This document shows, piece after piece, positions 1-5,517 of a stretch of 5,599 nt of DNA. Numbering within the stretch: the first letter of the stretch is position 1; the number at the start of each line of letters is the position of its first letter. Below the pieces are notes generated by a model. The model was not told where the DNA came from, searched no databases, and saw only the letters and a list, made by a program, of their open reading frames with translations. Position numbers and translations under genes: made by a program. This DNA comes from JASLDZ01 sp964235945 (lineage in GTDB: Bacteria; Pseudomonadota; Alphaproteobacteria; Caulobacterales; Caulobacteraceae), in assembly GCA_964235945.1 (NCBI GenBank), contig CAXSDV010000083.1, forward strand, positions 1-5,599. Direction: 5' to 3'.

Positions 1-20
1 GGGCGTCCCTTCATCGATAG

Positions 21-45
21 TTCGACACGTCTCCGACGGGTCGAA
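21..45. repeat. Inverted repeat, interrupted hairpin
   Basis: TTCGAC (21-26) pairs with GTCGAA (40-45). Inside it, after one A/G mismatch, CGTC (28-31) pairs with GACG (35-38) around a three-base loop, giving about ten base pairs in all. No T-run follows on either strand, so it is not an ordinary intrinsic terminator. It could be a leader structure of a gene beyond the left edge, or a protein-binding dyad. The role is unknown. Confidence 0.45.
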
Positions 46-60
46 CACAGGGCTGTCGTG

Positions 61-89
61 AAGAAGAAAGCGGTCCGGTTCTGCGACCG
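61..89 (-). terminator. Probable weak intrinsic terminator downstream of trmB
   Basis: Read on the minus strand, CGGTC (89-85) pairs with GACCG (75-71). The stem is followed at once by a pyrimidine/T-rich tail, CTTTCTTCTT (70-61). An overlapping alternative stem pairs 75-79 with 86-90. The position, about 90 bases past the trmB stop in the direction of trmB transcription, suits a terminator. The stem is short and the T-run is broken by C, so efficiency is uncertain. Confidence 0.4.
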
Positions 90-175
90 GCGGCGACGAA
101 GTGGGCGTAGCCAAGTGGTCTTGCGCTCCGTTCCGGTCCGTCACGTCGGGCGGCCGCCGGCGCGCGTCCGCGCCC

Positions 176-856
176 TCAGCGGCGCGTGAAGTCCAGGAAC
201 ACGGGGGAGCAGTCTCCCAGGCGTTTGCGCTCGTAGCGGGTGGGGACGTGGTCGGCGGGGGGGAGGCGCCAGTCGTCGGCGCGTTCGGCGGTCCACCGCA
301 GGGCGGGTTCGGCGCGCAGGACGGCCAGGGCCTCGTTCGCGTAGTCCGCCCAGTCGGTGGCGAAGCGCAGCCGTCCGCCGGGGGCCAGCACCCGCGCGAG
401 CTCGGCGGCGAAGGCGGCCTGGACGAGGCGGCGCTTGTGGTGGCGCACCTTGGGCCACGGGTCGGGAAACAGGATGAACACGCGCTCCAGCGCCGCGTCC
501 GGCAGGGCGGCCAGCAGGTCGCGCGCGTCGCCCACGTGCAGGCGCACGTTCTCCAGTCCGCGCTCCTCGACGTGGCGCAGGGCGGAGGCGGCGCCGTTGA
601 GGAAGGGCTCGGCCCCGAGCACCAGCACGTCCGGCCGGCGCGCGGCCTGCTCGGCCATGTGCTCGCCGCCGCCGAACCCGATCTCCAGCCAGGTCTGCGC
701 CGCGTCCGGCTTCAACGCCGCGGGGTCGAGGGGAGCGGACAGATCGAGCGCCAGCCGCGGCAGCAGGGTCTCGACGAGCGCCGCCTGCCGCGGCTTGACC
801 GGCCGGCCCTTGATGCGGCCGAAGGAGCGAAGCGGGCCGTGGGGCTGCTGGGACAT
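176..856 (-). CDS. trmB: tRNA (guanine-N7-)-methyltransferase TrmB
   Basis: A 226-residue cytoplasmic SAM-dependent Rossmann-fold enzyme that makes 7-methylguanosine at position 46 in the variable loop of tRNAs. Visible motifs: an N-terminal RSFGRIKGRP segment (10-19); the SAM-binding loop LEIGFGGGEHM (57-67); the family signature ILFPDPWPK followed by the basic stretch HHKRR (about 128-143), which includes the Asp of PDPW thought to act in catalysis; ATDW (166-169); and the C-terminal PTRYERKRL (205-213), the substrate-side TxYExK motif. Length is normal. The ATG at 856 is chosen because the N-terminus from there matches family style; the ribosome binding site is weak (ACGGA, about 13 bases upstream). 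It lies 212 bases downstream of metK on the same strand, an association common in alphaproteobacteria, and uses the SAM that MetK makes. Whether it is read from the metK promoter or its own is unclear. Confidence 0.95.
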   Translation of the reverse strand: MSQQPHGPLRSFGRIKGRPVKPRQAALVETLLPRLALDLSAPLDPAALKPDAAQTWLEIGFGGGEHMAEQAARRPDVLVLGAEPFLNGAASALRHVEERGLENVRLHVGDARDLLAALPDAALERVFILFPDPWPKVRHHKRRLVQAAFAAELARVLAPGGRLRFATDWADYANEALAVLRAEPALRWTAERADDWRLPPADHVPTRYERKRLGDCSPVFLDFTRR

Positions 857-1068
857 CGCGAACGTCTATCCGTCGAAGCCCGCAGAGGGGAGGTTCACCG
901 ACGTTCTACGATGATTGACGGACAGCTTCACTCCACCTCGCCGACGACACCCCGCCCGAACTCGGTCCAACCCGCCCACGATGAAGACCGCCGCTTTCTC
1001 GCCGGCCCCGGCCGTCGCCTCGCCGGACGCGGGCCTCTCCGCACGCGCTCTCCCGTGCGGTTCGAGCC
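857..1068. other. Intergenic region between metK and trmB
   Basis: 212 bases without a recognisable gene. One strong inverted repeat (1039-1060) lies just after the metK stop. Short reading frames crossing the region run out of frame into metK or trmB and look like GC-rich shadows. I see no clear promoter for trmB. Confidence 0.5.
1039..1060. repeat. 7-bp stem hairpin just after the metK stop
   Basis: CCGCACG (1039-1045) pairs perfectly with CGTGCGG (1054-1060) around an eight-base loop, starting nine bases past the metK stop codon. No T-run follows in the direction of metK transcription, so it would be an mRNA 3'-end or processing structure rather than a classical intrinsic terminator. It may partly separate metK expression from trmB expression; this is inference. 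Confidence 0.4.
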
Positions 1069-2235
1069 TCAGGCCAAGCCGCGCAGGTCGTCCACAAGGT
1101 CCGTCTTCTCCCAGGAGAAGCCGCCGTCGGCCTCCGGGGTGCGGCCGAAGTGGCCGTAGGCGCTGGTGCGCGCGTAGATCGGGCGGTTGAGCCCCAGGTG
1201 CTCGCGGATGGCGCGGGGCGTGGCGCCGCCGATCATCTCGGGCAGGGCGCGCTCCAGCCGGGCGGGGTCCACCCGGTCCGAGCCGTGCAGGTCCACGTAG
1301 AAGCTCAGCGGCTTGGACACGCCGATGGCGTAGCCGATCTGCAGGGTGCAGCGCTCGGCCAGCCCCGCGGCCACCACGTTCTTGGCCAGGTAGCGGCAGG
1401 CGTAGGCGGCCGAGCGGTCCACCTTGGTGGGGTCCTTGCCGGAGAAGGCGCCGCCGCCGTGGGGGGCCGCGCCGCCGTAGGTGTCGACGATGATCTTGCG
1501 GCCGGTCAGCCCCGCGTCGCCGTCCGGCCCGCCGATGACGAAATTGCCGGTGGGGTTCACGTGCCAGGCGGTCTCGTCCGTCACGAAGCCGTCGGGCAGC
1601 ACCTCGCGGATGTAGGGCTCCACCAGCGCGTGCACGTCCGCGGGGGAGAGGCCCTCGCGGTGCTGGGTGGAGAGCACGATGGACAGGGCCCGCACCGGCC
1701 GGCCGTTCTCGTACAGCAGGGTGACCTGGCTCTTGGCGTCCGGCTCGAGCTCGGGGCGCTCGCCCGAATGGCGCACCTCGGCCAAGCGGCGCAGGATGGC
1801 GTGGCTGTACTGCAGGGTGGCCGGCATCAGCTCGGGCGTTTCGTCCGTGGCGTAGCCGAACATGATGCCTTGGTCGCCGGCGCCCTCGTCCTTGTTGCCC
1901 GCCGCGTCCACGCCCATGGCGATGTCCGCGCTCTGGGCGTGCAGGTGGCAGGCGTAGTCGGCCGAGCGCCAGGAGAAGCCCGCCTGGTCGTAGCCGATGT
2001 CGCGCACCGCGGCGCGCACCTTGTCCTCCAGGCCCTCCACCACGCCGGCCGGGCCGCGCACCTCGCCCGCCAGCACGATGCGCTGGGTGGTGACCAGGGT
2101 CTCGCAGGCCACGCGCGCCTGGGGGTCGGCCCCGAGGAACGCGTCCACCACCGTGTCGGAGATGCGGTCGGCGACCTTGTCGGGATGGCCTTCGGAGACG
2201 CTCTCGCTGGTGAAGATGTAGGACGGACGGGTCAC
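1069..2235 (-). CDS. metK: S-adenosylmethionine synthetase MetK
   Basis: A 388-residue methionine adenosyltransferase that joins methionine and ATP to form SAM, releasing phosphate and pyrophosphate; cytoplasmic, normally a tetramer. Motifs seen: the N-terminal signature ESVSEGHPDK (11-20) with the ATP-site His and Asp; GAGDQGIMFGYA (118-129), the family hexapeptide region; SQVTLLY (169-175); GGPDGDAGLTGRKIIVDTYG (235-254); the P-loop-like GGAFSGKDPTKVDRS (261-275); and C-terminal YGHFGR (360-365). Length matches the family (E. coli has about 384). The start is GTG at 2235, supported by a GGAG sequence (2248-2245) nine bases upstream and by the normal N-terminus, which reaches FTSESVSEGHPDK within 20 residues; no ATG is available nearby. 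It is divergent from sdhC, and its promoter is overlapped by a palindrome (2285-2300) that suggests repression tied to the SAM cycle. All key motifs are intact. Confidence 0.98.
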   Translation of the reverse strand: MTRPSYIFTSESVSEGHPDKVADRISDTVVDAFLGADPQARVACETLVTTQRIVLAGEVRGPAGVVEGLEDKVRAAVRDIGYDQAGFSWRSADYACHLHAQSADIAMGVDAAGNKDEGAGDQGIMFGYATDETPELMPATLQYSHAILRRLAEVRHSGERPELEPDAKSQVTLLYENGRPVRALSIVLSTQHREGLSPADVHALVEPYIREVLPDGFVTDETAWHVNPTGNFVIGGPDGDAGLTGRKIIVDTYGGAAPHGGGAFSGKDPTKVDRSAAYACRYLAKNVVAAGLAERCTLQIGYAIGVSKPLSFYVDLHGSDRVDPARLERALPEMIGGATPRAIREHLGLNRPIYARTSAYGHFGRTPEADGGFSWEKTDLVDDLRGLA

Positions 2236-2281
2236 GCGGGCGGGCTCCGGCAGGCGGCCGCGGGGGCCGGGATCGGCCGTA

Positions 2282-2309
2282 CCTATAAAGACATCCTTAT
2301 GTCCCGCAA
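2282..2309 (-). promoter_or_regulatory. Putative metK promoter
   Basis: On the minus strand, TTGCGG (2309-2304) as -35 and TATAGG (2287-2282) as -10 are separated by 16 bases. This would start transcription near 2275 and leave a leader of about 40 bases, too short for a SAM or SAH riboswitch. This AT-rich patch stands out in a GC-rich background. The call rests on sequence match alone. Confidence 0.5.
2285..2300. promoter_or_regulatory. Palindromic operator over the metK promoter, SahR-like
   Basis: The 16-base sequence ATAAAGACATCCTTAT is an imperfect palindrome in which 12 of 16 positions match the reverse complement. It differs at two positions from the perfect palindrome ATAAAGATATCTTTAT. 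From memory, palindromes of this kind are predicted operators of ArsR-family SahR regulators upstream of methionine-cycle and SAM-cycle genes in alphaproteobacteria; I could not check this. It fills the spacer and overlaps the -10 of the putative metK promoter, the right place for a repressor. A second dyad, GACAT-N4-ATGTC (2290-2303), overlaps it. Confidence 0.5.
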
Positions 2310-2363
2310 GCGCACGGCCCCGCCAGTTCCGCTGAACGCCGCCGAGCGCGGCTCGCGCCCGCG

Positions 2364-2391
2364 TTGACTTGTGCGGGCCCGCGCCTAATTA
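2364..2391 (+). promoter_or_regulatory. Putative sdhCDA promoter
   Basis: TTGACT (2364-2369) is a good -35, with TAATTA (2386-2391) as a possible -10 after 16 bases. Transcription would begin near 2398, about 44 bases before the sdhC start. A perfect 10-bp palindrome, GCGGGCCCGC (2373-2382), sits in the spacer and could bind a regulator, though such GC palindromes also arise easily by chance here. Confidence 0.5.
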
Positions 2392-2441
2392 CGGCCGGAC
2401 CGCGGCGCTGCGCGGCGGTGGGGTCGGGAAGTGTCGCGGAC

Positions 2442-2891
2442 ATGAGCCAGATCAGGGTCGACGCGTCCGGCGCCCAGGCGCAGGACTCGCCCGCACGGGG
2501 GGCCGCGCGCCCGCGCCCGCTCTCGCCCCACCTGCAGGTCTGGCGTTGGCACGTGACCATGGCCGCCTCCATCGCCACCCGCGTCGCGGGCTTCGCCCTG
2601 TTCGCGGGCTTCCTGATCGCGACGGCGGGCGCGACCTGCCTGGCGCTCGGGCCCGGGGCCTACGCCGGCTTCCTGGCGGTGATGGGCTCGGTGTTCGGCA
2701 AGCTCGTCCTGTTCGGCCTGACCGCGGCGGCGTTCTACTACATGGCCGCGGGCGTGCGGCACCTGACCTGGGACACGGGCCGGGGCTTCCAGCCGCGCGT
2801 CGCCAGCACCAGCGGCCTCCTGGCCTTCGTGTTCGGCTTCGTCATGGCCGTGCTGGTCTGGGCGGTCGCCTTCGCCGTGGGAGCCGCCTGA
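2442..2891 (+). CDS. sdhC: Succinate dehydrogenase cytochrome b556 subunit SdhC
   Basis: A 149-residue inner-membrane anchor subunit of complex II, which carries haem b and the quinone site together with SdhD. Visible: RPLSPHLQVW (25-34), the family entry motif; S43 and R47 in SIATR, matching the quinone/haem-side Ser27 and Arg31 of E. coli SdhC; three hydrophobic helices at about 42-66, 76-103 and 122-147; and the signature GVRHLTWD (104-111). The start at 2442 is preferred because the protein then has normal length and GGGAAG lies ten bases upstream; an in-frame upstream extension would overlap the promoter. Odd points by manual alignment: the axial haem ligand His84 of E. coli aligns with Tyr100 (FYYMAAGVRH), and His30 of E. 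coli aligns with Thr46. The SdhC stop overlaps the sdhD start by one base, indicating translational coupling. Confidence 0.93.
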   Translation: MSQIRVDASGAQAQDSPARGAARPRPLSPHLQVWRWHVTMAASIATRVAGFALFAGFLIATAGATCLALGPGAYAGFLAVMGSVFGKLVLFGLTAAAFYYMAAGVRHLTWDTGRGFQPRVASTSGLLAFVFGFVMAVLVWAVAFAVGAA

Positions 2892-3295
2892 TGACCACCT
2901 CGTCGGACGCGGGCTACCGCACCCCCCTCTCCCGCGCCCGGGGCCTCGGGGCCTCGCACACGGGCGTGGGCATGTTCATCGCCGAGCGCGTCACCTGGGT
3001 GGCGCTGATCCCGCTGCTGCTCTGGGCGGTGTGGGCGATGATCGTCGTCGCCCCCGGAGGCTACGCCGGCGCCACGGCCTTCCTGCGCAACCCGGTGGAG
3101 GCGACTCTCGCGGTTCTGCTGCTGGCGGTGGGCCTGCACCACACCCATCTTGGAGTGCGCGCGGCGCTGGAGGACTACATCGGCGGCCATCACGTACGGC
3201 TGGTGTGCCTCTTGCTGAACAGCGGCGTGGCTCTGCTCGCGGGCGCGCTCGGCGTCGTCGCAATCCTCAAGGTCGCCTTCTCCGCGGCCGCCTGA
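2891..3295 (+). CDS. sdhD: Succinate dehydrogenase membrane anchor subunit SdhD
   Basis: A 134-residue hydrophobic subunit that, with SdhC, anchors SdhA and SdhB in the inner membrane and completes the haem b and ubiquinone sites. The N-terminus has the alphaproteobacterial SdhD pattern LSRARGLGASHTGVGMF (13-29). Three membrane helices are visible at about 30-54, 66-88 and 103-130. The signature HHTHLGVRAALEDY (83-96) is intact: by spacing, His84 matches the axial haem ligand His71 of E. coli SdhD, and Asp95-Tyr96 match Asp82-Tyr83 near the quinone. The ATG overlaps the sdhC stop (TGATG-type junction, shared base 2891), so translation is probably coupled. sdhA follows after 20 bases. Confidence 0.92.
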   Translation: MTTSSDAGYRTPLSRARGLGASHTGVGMFIAERVTWVALIPLLLWAVWAMIVVAPGGYAGATAFLRNPVEATLAVLLLAVGLHHTHLGVRAALEDYIGGHHVRLVCLLLNSGVALLAGALGVVAILKVAFSAAA

Positions 3296-3315
3296 CCTTC
3301 GAGAGACATCCGCCC

Positions 3316-5130
3316 ATGGCCTCCGCCGCCTATCCGTTCATCGACCACAGCTTCGACGTGGTGGTCGTCGGCGCGGGGGGCTCGGGCCTGCGCGCCGCCC
3401 TCGGCTGCGCCCAGGCGGGGTTGCGCACGGCCTGCGTCACCAAGGTGTTCCCCACCCGCAGCCACACGGTGGCGGCCCAGGGCGGCATCTCCGCGAGCCT
3501 CGGCAACATGAGCGCCGACGACTGGCGCTGGCACATGTACGACACCGTCAAGGGTTCCGACTGGCTCGGCGACCAGGACGCCATCGAATACCTGACCCGC
3601 AACGCCCCGGCCGCCGTCTACGAGCTGGAGCACTGGGGCGTGCCGTTCTCGCGCACGGACGAGGGAAAGATCTACCAGCGCGCCTTCGGCGGCATGACCA
3701 AGAACTACGGCGAGGGCCCGATCCAGCGCACCTGCGCGGCGGCCGACCGCACGGGTCACGCCATCCTGCACACGCTTTACGGTCAGAGCGTGCGCCGCTC
3801 GGTGGAGTTCTTCACCGAGTACTTCGCCCTCGACCTCTTGATGGACAAGGACACGGGCGAGGGCGAGGCCGGGCGCTGCCGCGGCGTCACCGCCTGGCGG
3901 CTGGACGACGGCACCATGCACCGCTTCAGCGCCAACCTCGTGATCCTGGCCACGGGCGGGTACGGCCGGGCCTACTTCTCCTGCACCAGCGCCCACACCT
4001 GCACGGGCGACGGCAACGCCATGGTGCTGCGCGCCGGCCTGCCGCTGCAGGACATGGAGTTCGTGCAGTTCCACCCCACGGGCGTCTACGGCGCGGGCTG
4101 CCTCATCACCGAGGGCGTGCGCGGCGAGGGCGGCTACCTGACCAATTCCGAGGGCGAGCGCTTCATGGAGCGCTACGCCCCGTCCGCCAAGGACTTGGCC
4201 AGCCGGGACGTGGTTTCGCGCGCCATGACCATCGAGATCCGTGAAGGGCGGGGCGTGGGCCCGAAGAAGGACCACCTCCACCTCCACCTCGACCACCTCG
4301 ACCCGAAGATCATCCACGAGCGCCTGCCCGGCATCTCCGAGACCGCGCGCATCTTCTCGGGCGTGGACGTGACGAAGGAGCCGATCCCGGTGCTGCCCAC
4401 CGTGCACTACAACATGGGCGGCATCCCCACGAACTATCACGGCGAGGTGCTGACCAAGGTCGGCGCCGACCCGGACTCGACCGTGCCCGGCCTGATGGCC
4501 GTGGGCGAGGCGGCGTGCGTGTCCGTGCACGGGGCCAACCGGCTGGGCTCCAACTCGCTGACGGACCTCGTGGTGTTCGGCCGCGCCGCGGGGCTTCGCG
4601 CCGCCGAGGTGGTGCGCCCCGGCGAGTCCAAGCCCGACGCCAAGGCCGCCTGGTCCGACGCGGGGATGGCGCGCTTCGACAAGCTGCGCCACGCGGACGG
4701 CTCGGAGCCGACCGCCAAGCTGCGCGACGACATGCAGCGCGCCATGCAGGAGGACGTGGCGGTGTTCCGCACCGGCGAGACCCTGCAGAAGGGCCAGGAC
4801 CGGGTGGACGACGTCTACCGCCGCACCGCCGACCTCAAGGTCGCCGACCATGGGCTGATCTGGAACACCGACCTGATGGAGACGCTGGAGTACGACAACC
4901 TGATCCAGCAGGCGGTCGTCACCGTGGCCTCGGCGGTCAACCGCCAGGAAAGCCGCGGGGCCCACGCCCGCGAGGACTTCCCCGACCGCAACGACGGCGA
5001 GTGGATGAAGCATACGTTGGCGTGGTTCGATGCGAACAACGGCAAGGTCGCGCTCGATTACCGCCCGGTGCACACCTACACGATGAGCAACGACGTGGCG
5101 TACGTGCAGCCCAAGGCGCGGGTGTACTGA
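3316..5130 (+). CDS. sdhA: Succinate dehydrogenase flavoprotein subunit SdhA
   Basis: A 604-residue catalytic subunit of complex II; it oxidises succinate to fumarate in the TCA cycle and passes electrons through FAD to the iron-sulfur subunit. Seen: the dinucleotide-binding GAGGSGLR (19-26); His50 in RSHTVAAQGG, the site of covalent FAD attachment (E. coli His45); HPTG with His253 (His242); Glu266 (Glu255); Arg297 in RDVV, the proton-transfer Arg (Arg286); His364 in PTVHYNMGG (His354); and Arg409 in HGANRLGSNS (Arg399). The C-terminal helical domain ends in a normal YVQPKARVY. All catalytic residues are present and length is typical. The start at 3316, preceded by GAGAG about ten bases upstream, gives the usual N-terminus. 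It is the last recognisable sdh gene here: sdhB does not follow, although this subunit needs SdhB to reach the membrane anchors. Confidence 0.98.
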   Translation: MASAAYPFIDHSFDVVVVGAGGSGLRAALGCAQAGLRTACVTKVFPTRSHTVAAQGGISASLGNMSADDWRWHMYDTVKGSDWLGDQDAIEYLTRNAPAAVYELEHWGVPFSRTDEGKIYQRAFGGMTKNYGEGPIQRTCAAADRTGHAILHTLYGQSVRRSVEFFTEYFALDLLMDKDTGEGEAGRCRGVTAWRLDDGTMHRFSANLVILATGGYGRAYFSCTSAHTCTGDGNAMVLRAGLPLQDMEFVQFHPTGVYGAGCLITEGVRGEGGYLTNSEGERFMERYAPSAKDLASRDVVSRAMTIEIREGRGVGPKKDHLHLHLDHLDPKIIHERLPGISETARIFSGVDVTKEPIPVLPTVHYNMGGIPTNYHGEVLTKVGADPDSTVPGLMAVGEAACVSVHGANRLGSNSLTDLVVFGRAAGLRAAEVVRPGESKPDAKAAWSDAGMARFDKLRHADGSEPTAKLRDDMQRAMQEDVAVFRTGETLQKGQDRVDDVYRRTADLKVADHGLIWNTDLMETLEYDNLIQQAVVTVASAVNRQESRGAHAREDFPDRNDGEWMKHTLAWFDANNGKVALDYRPVHTYTMSNDVAYVQPKARVY

Positions 5131-5133
5131 GGG
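5129..5133 (+). promoter_or_regulatory. Ribosome binding site for an alternative upstream vapD start
   Basis: GAGGG overlaps the sdhA stop codon and lies five bases before an ATG at 5139 that is in frame with vapD. This is good Shine-Dalgarno spacing and would couple translation to sdhA. If used, it adds 15 residues (MPGLGHNRPLGRPGS) to VapD. Confidence 0.4.
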
Positions 5134-5147
5134 CGACGATGCCTGGA

Positions 5148-5179
5148 CTCGGTCACAATAGGCCCCTAGGAAGACCGGG
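5148..5179 (+). promoter_or_regulatory. Hairpin covering the vapD ribosome binding site
   Basis: CTCGGTC (5148-5154) pairs with GACCGGG (5173-5179) with one G-U pair. After symmetric four-base internal loops, an inner self-complementary TAGGCCCCTA (5159-5168) sits at the tip. The AGGAAG (5168-5173) that would serve the vapD ATG at 5184 lies within the structure. It could lower internal initiation unless ribosomes from upstream open it. The pairing is read directly; the regulatory role is inference. Confidence 0.35.
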
Positions 5180-5183
5180 TTCC

Positions 5184-5483
5184 ATGTACGCGATCGTCTT
5201 TGACTTCGATACGCAAGTTCTAGAGCAAACTTACCCTAACGCCTCGTGGAGAAACGCGTACACCGAAGTTCGTCAGTACCTGACCCAGCGTGGCTTCGAG
5301 TGGAAGCAGGGCAGCGCCTATTTCGGCGACGATACGGTGGACGCCGTAAGGTGTGTGCGCGTGGTCCAGCGTATGGCTCGTAAATATCCCTGGTTCACGC
5401 CTTCAGTCCGTGATCTGCGTATGCTGAGAATTGAAGAAAACAACGATCTCAAGTCGGCGTTGATCGACGACGACGACGACTGA
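5184..5483 (+). CDS. vapD: VapD-family protein (Cas2-like endoribonuclease family)
   Basis: A 99-residue protein of the virulence-associated protein D family. Family members share a ferredoxin-like fold with Cas2; Helicobacter pylori VapD is an endoribonuclease, and in Haemophilus VapD is the toxin of a VapX-VapD pair. Here the N-terminus MYAIVFDFD carries the conserved Asp7, followed by AYTEVRQYL (25-33), RGFEWKQGSAYF (36-47), PWF (69-71) and SVRDLRMLRIEE (74-85), all typical. The tail ends in five Asp encoded by a GAC repeat (5466-5480). MYAI is the usual family start; AGGAAG lies ten bases upstream. An in-frame ATG at 5139 with a better-spaced GAGGG is a real alternative (114 residues). 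GC is about 54% by hand count, far below sdhA, and codons such as AGA and AGG appear, suggesting transfer. No VapX-like antitoxin lies beside it. It sits where sdhB is expected, probably co-transcribed with sdhCDA. RNase activity is inferred from family only. Confidence 0.88.
   Translation: MYAIVFDFDTQVLEQTYPNASWRNAYTEVRQYLTQRGFEWKQGSAYFGDDTVDAVRCVRVVQRMARKYPWFTPSVRDLRMLRIEENNDLKSALIDDDDD
5466..5480 (+). repeat. (GAC)5 trinucleotide repeat encoding Asp5
   Basis: Five perfect GAC codons precede the vapD stop and give the protein an acidic tail. Such a repeat can change length by slippage; any change by whole units would keep the frame. Confidence 0.7.
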
Positions 5484-5502
5484 GTCGCTTTCGGAGTTTC
5501 GA

Positions 5503-5517
5503 AACGGCGGTCCCGTT
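5503..5517. terminator. Weak hairpin between convergent vapD and mutS
   Basis: AACGG (5503-5507) pairs with CCGTT (5513-5517) around a five-base loop, overlapping the mutS stop codon. On the minus strand only a TTT run follows. A separate 10-bp palindrome, GTTTCGAAAC (5496-5505), overlaps it. Only 33 bases separate the two convergent stop codons, so a shared terminator would have to be here, but the match is poor. Confidence 0.25.

Larger units (their letters stand above)
1..175. other. Intergenic region downstream of trmB, no complete gene
   Basis: No convincing complete reading frame is seen here on either strand. The region holds two inverted repeats, at 21-45 and 71-89. In many alphaproteobacteria rimP-nusA follows metK-trmB on the same strand. 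An ATG on the minus strand at 14-12, reading Met-Lys-Gly-Arg before the window ends, could be the start of such a downstream gene, but four codons without a clear ribosome binding site cannot establish it. Confidence 0.5.

Noticed and set aside
103..125. tRNA-like stretch GGGCGTAGCCAAGTGGT
   Set aside because: It resembles the acceptor and D-arm start of some tRNAs, but no anticodon arm, T-arm (GTTCGAATC type) or matching 3' acceptor follows within 90 bases.
906..1097. Small minus-strand gene (63 codons) between metK and trmB
   Set aside because: It overlaps the metK 3' end in another frame, has no clear ribosome binding site and has Arg/Gly/Ala-biased composition typical of a shadow.
101..1159. 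Plus-strand open frame of 352 codons across trmB and the metK 3' end
   Set aside because: It runs antisense to two clear genes and its composition is that of a GC-rich shadow frame.
2236..2281. SAM or SAH riboswitch in the metK leader
   Set aside because: The leader from the likely start site is only about 40 bases and shows no pseudoknot or multi-stem pattern of known SAM/SAH riboswitches.
1150..2367. Plus-strand open frame of 405 codons opposite metK
   Set aside because: It is antisense to the complete metK with all motifs intact. The translation is rich in Gly, Ala, Val and His without domain signals.
3190..5073. Long open frame on the minus strand opposite sdhA (627 codons)
   Set aside because: It is antisense to a fully conserved sdhA, shows low-complexity Ala/Gly/Val/His/Arg composition and matches no family I know. 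Long antisense frames are expected in GC-rich genes.
5184..5483. cas2 of a CRISPR system
   Set aside because: The protein matches VapD motifs (SVRDLRMLRIEE, KQGSAYF) rather than Cas2, and there is no cas1 or repeat-spacer array in the window.
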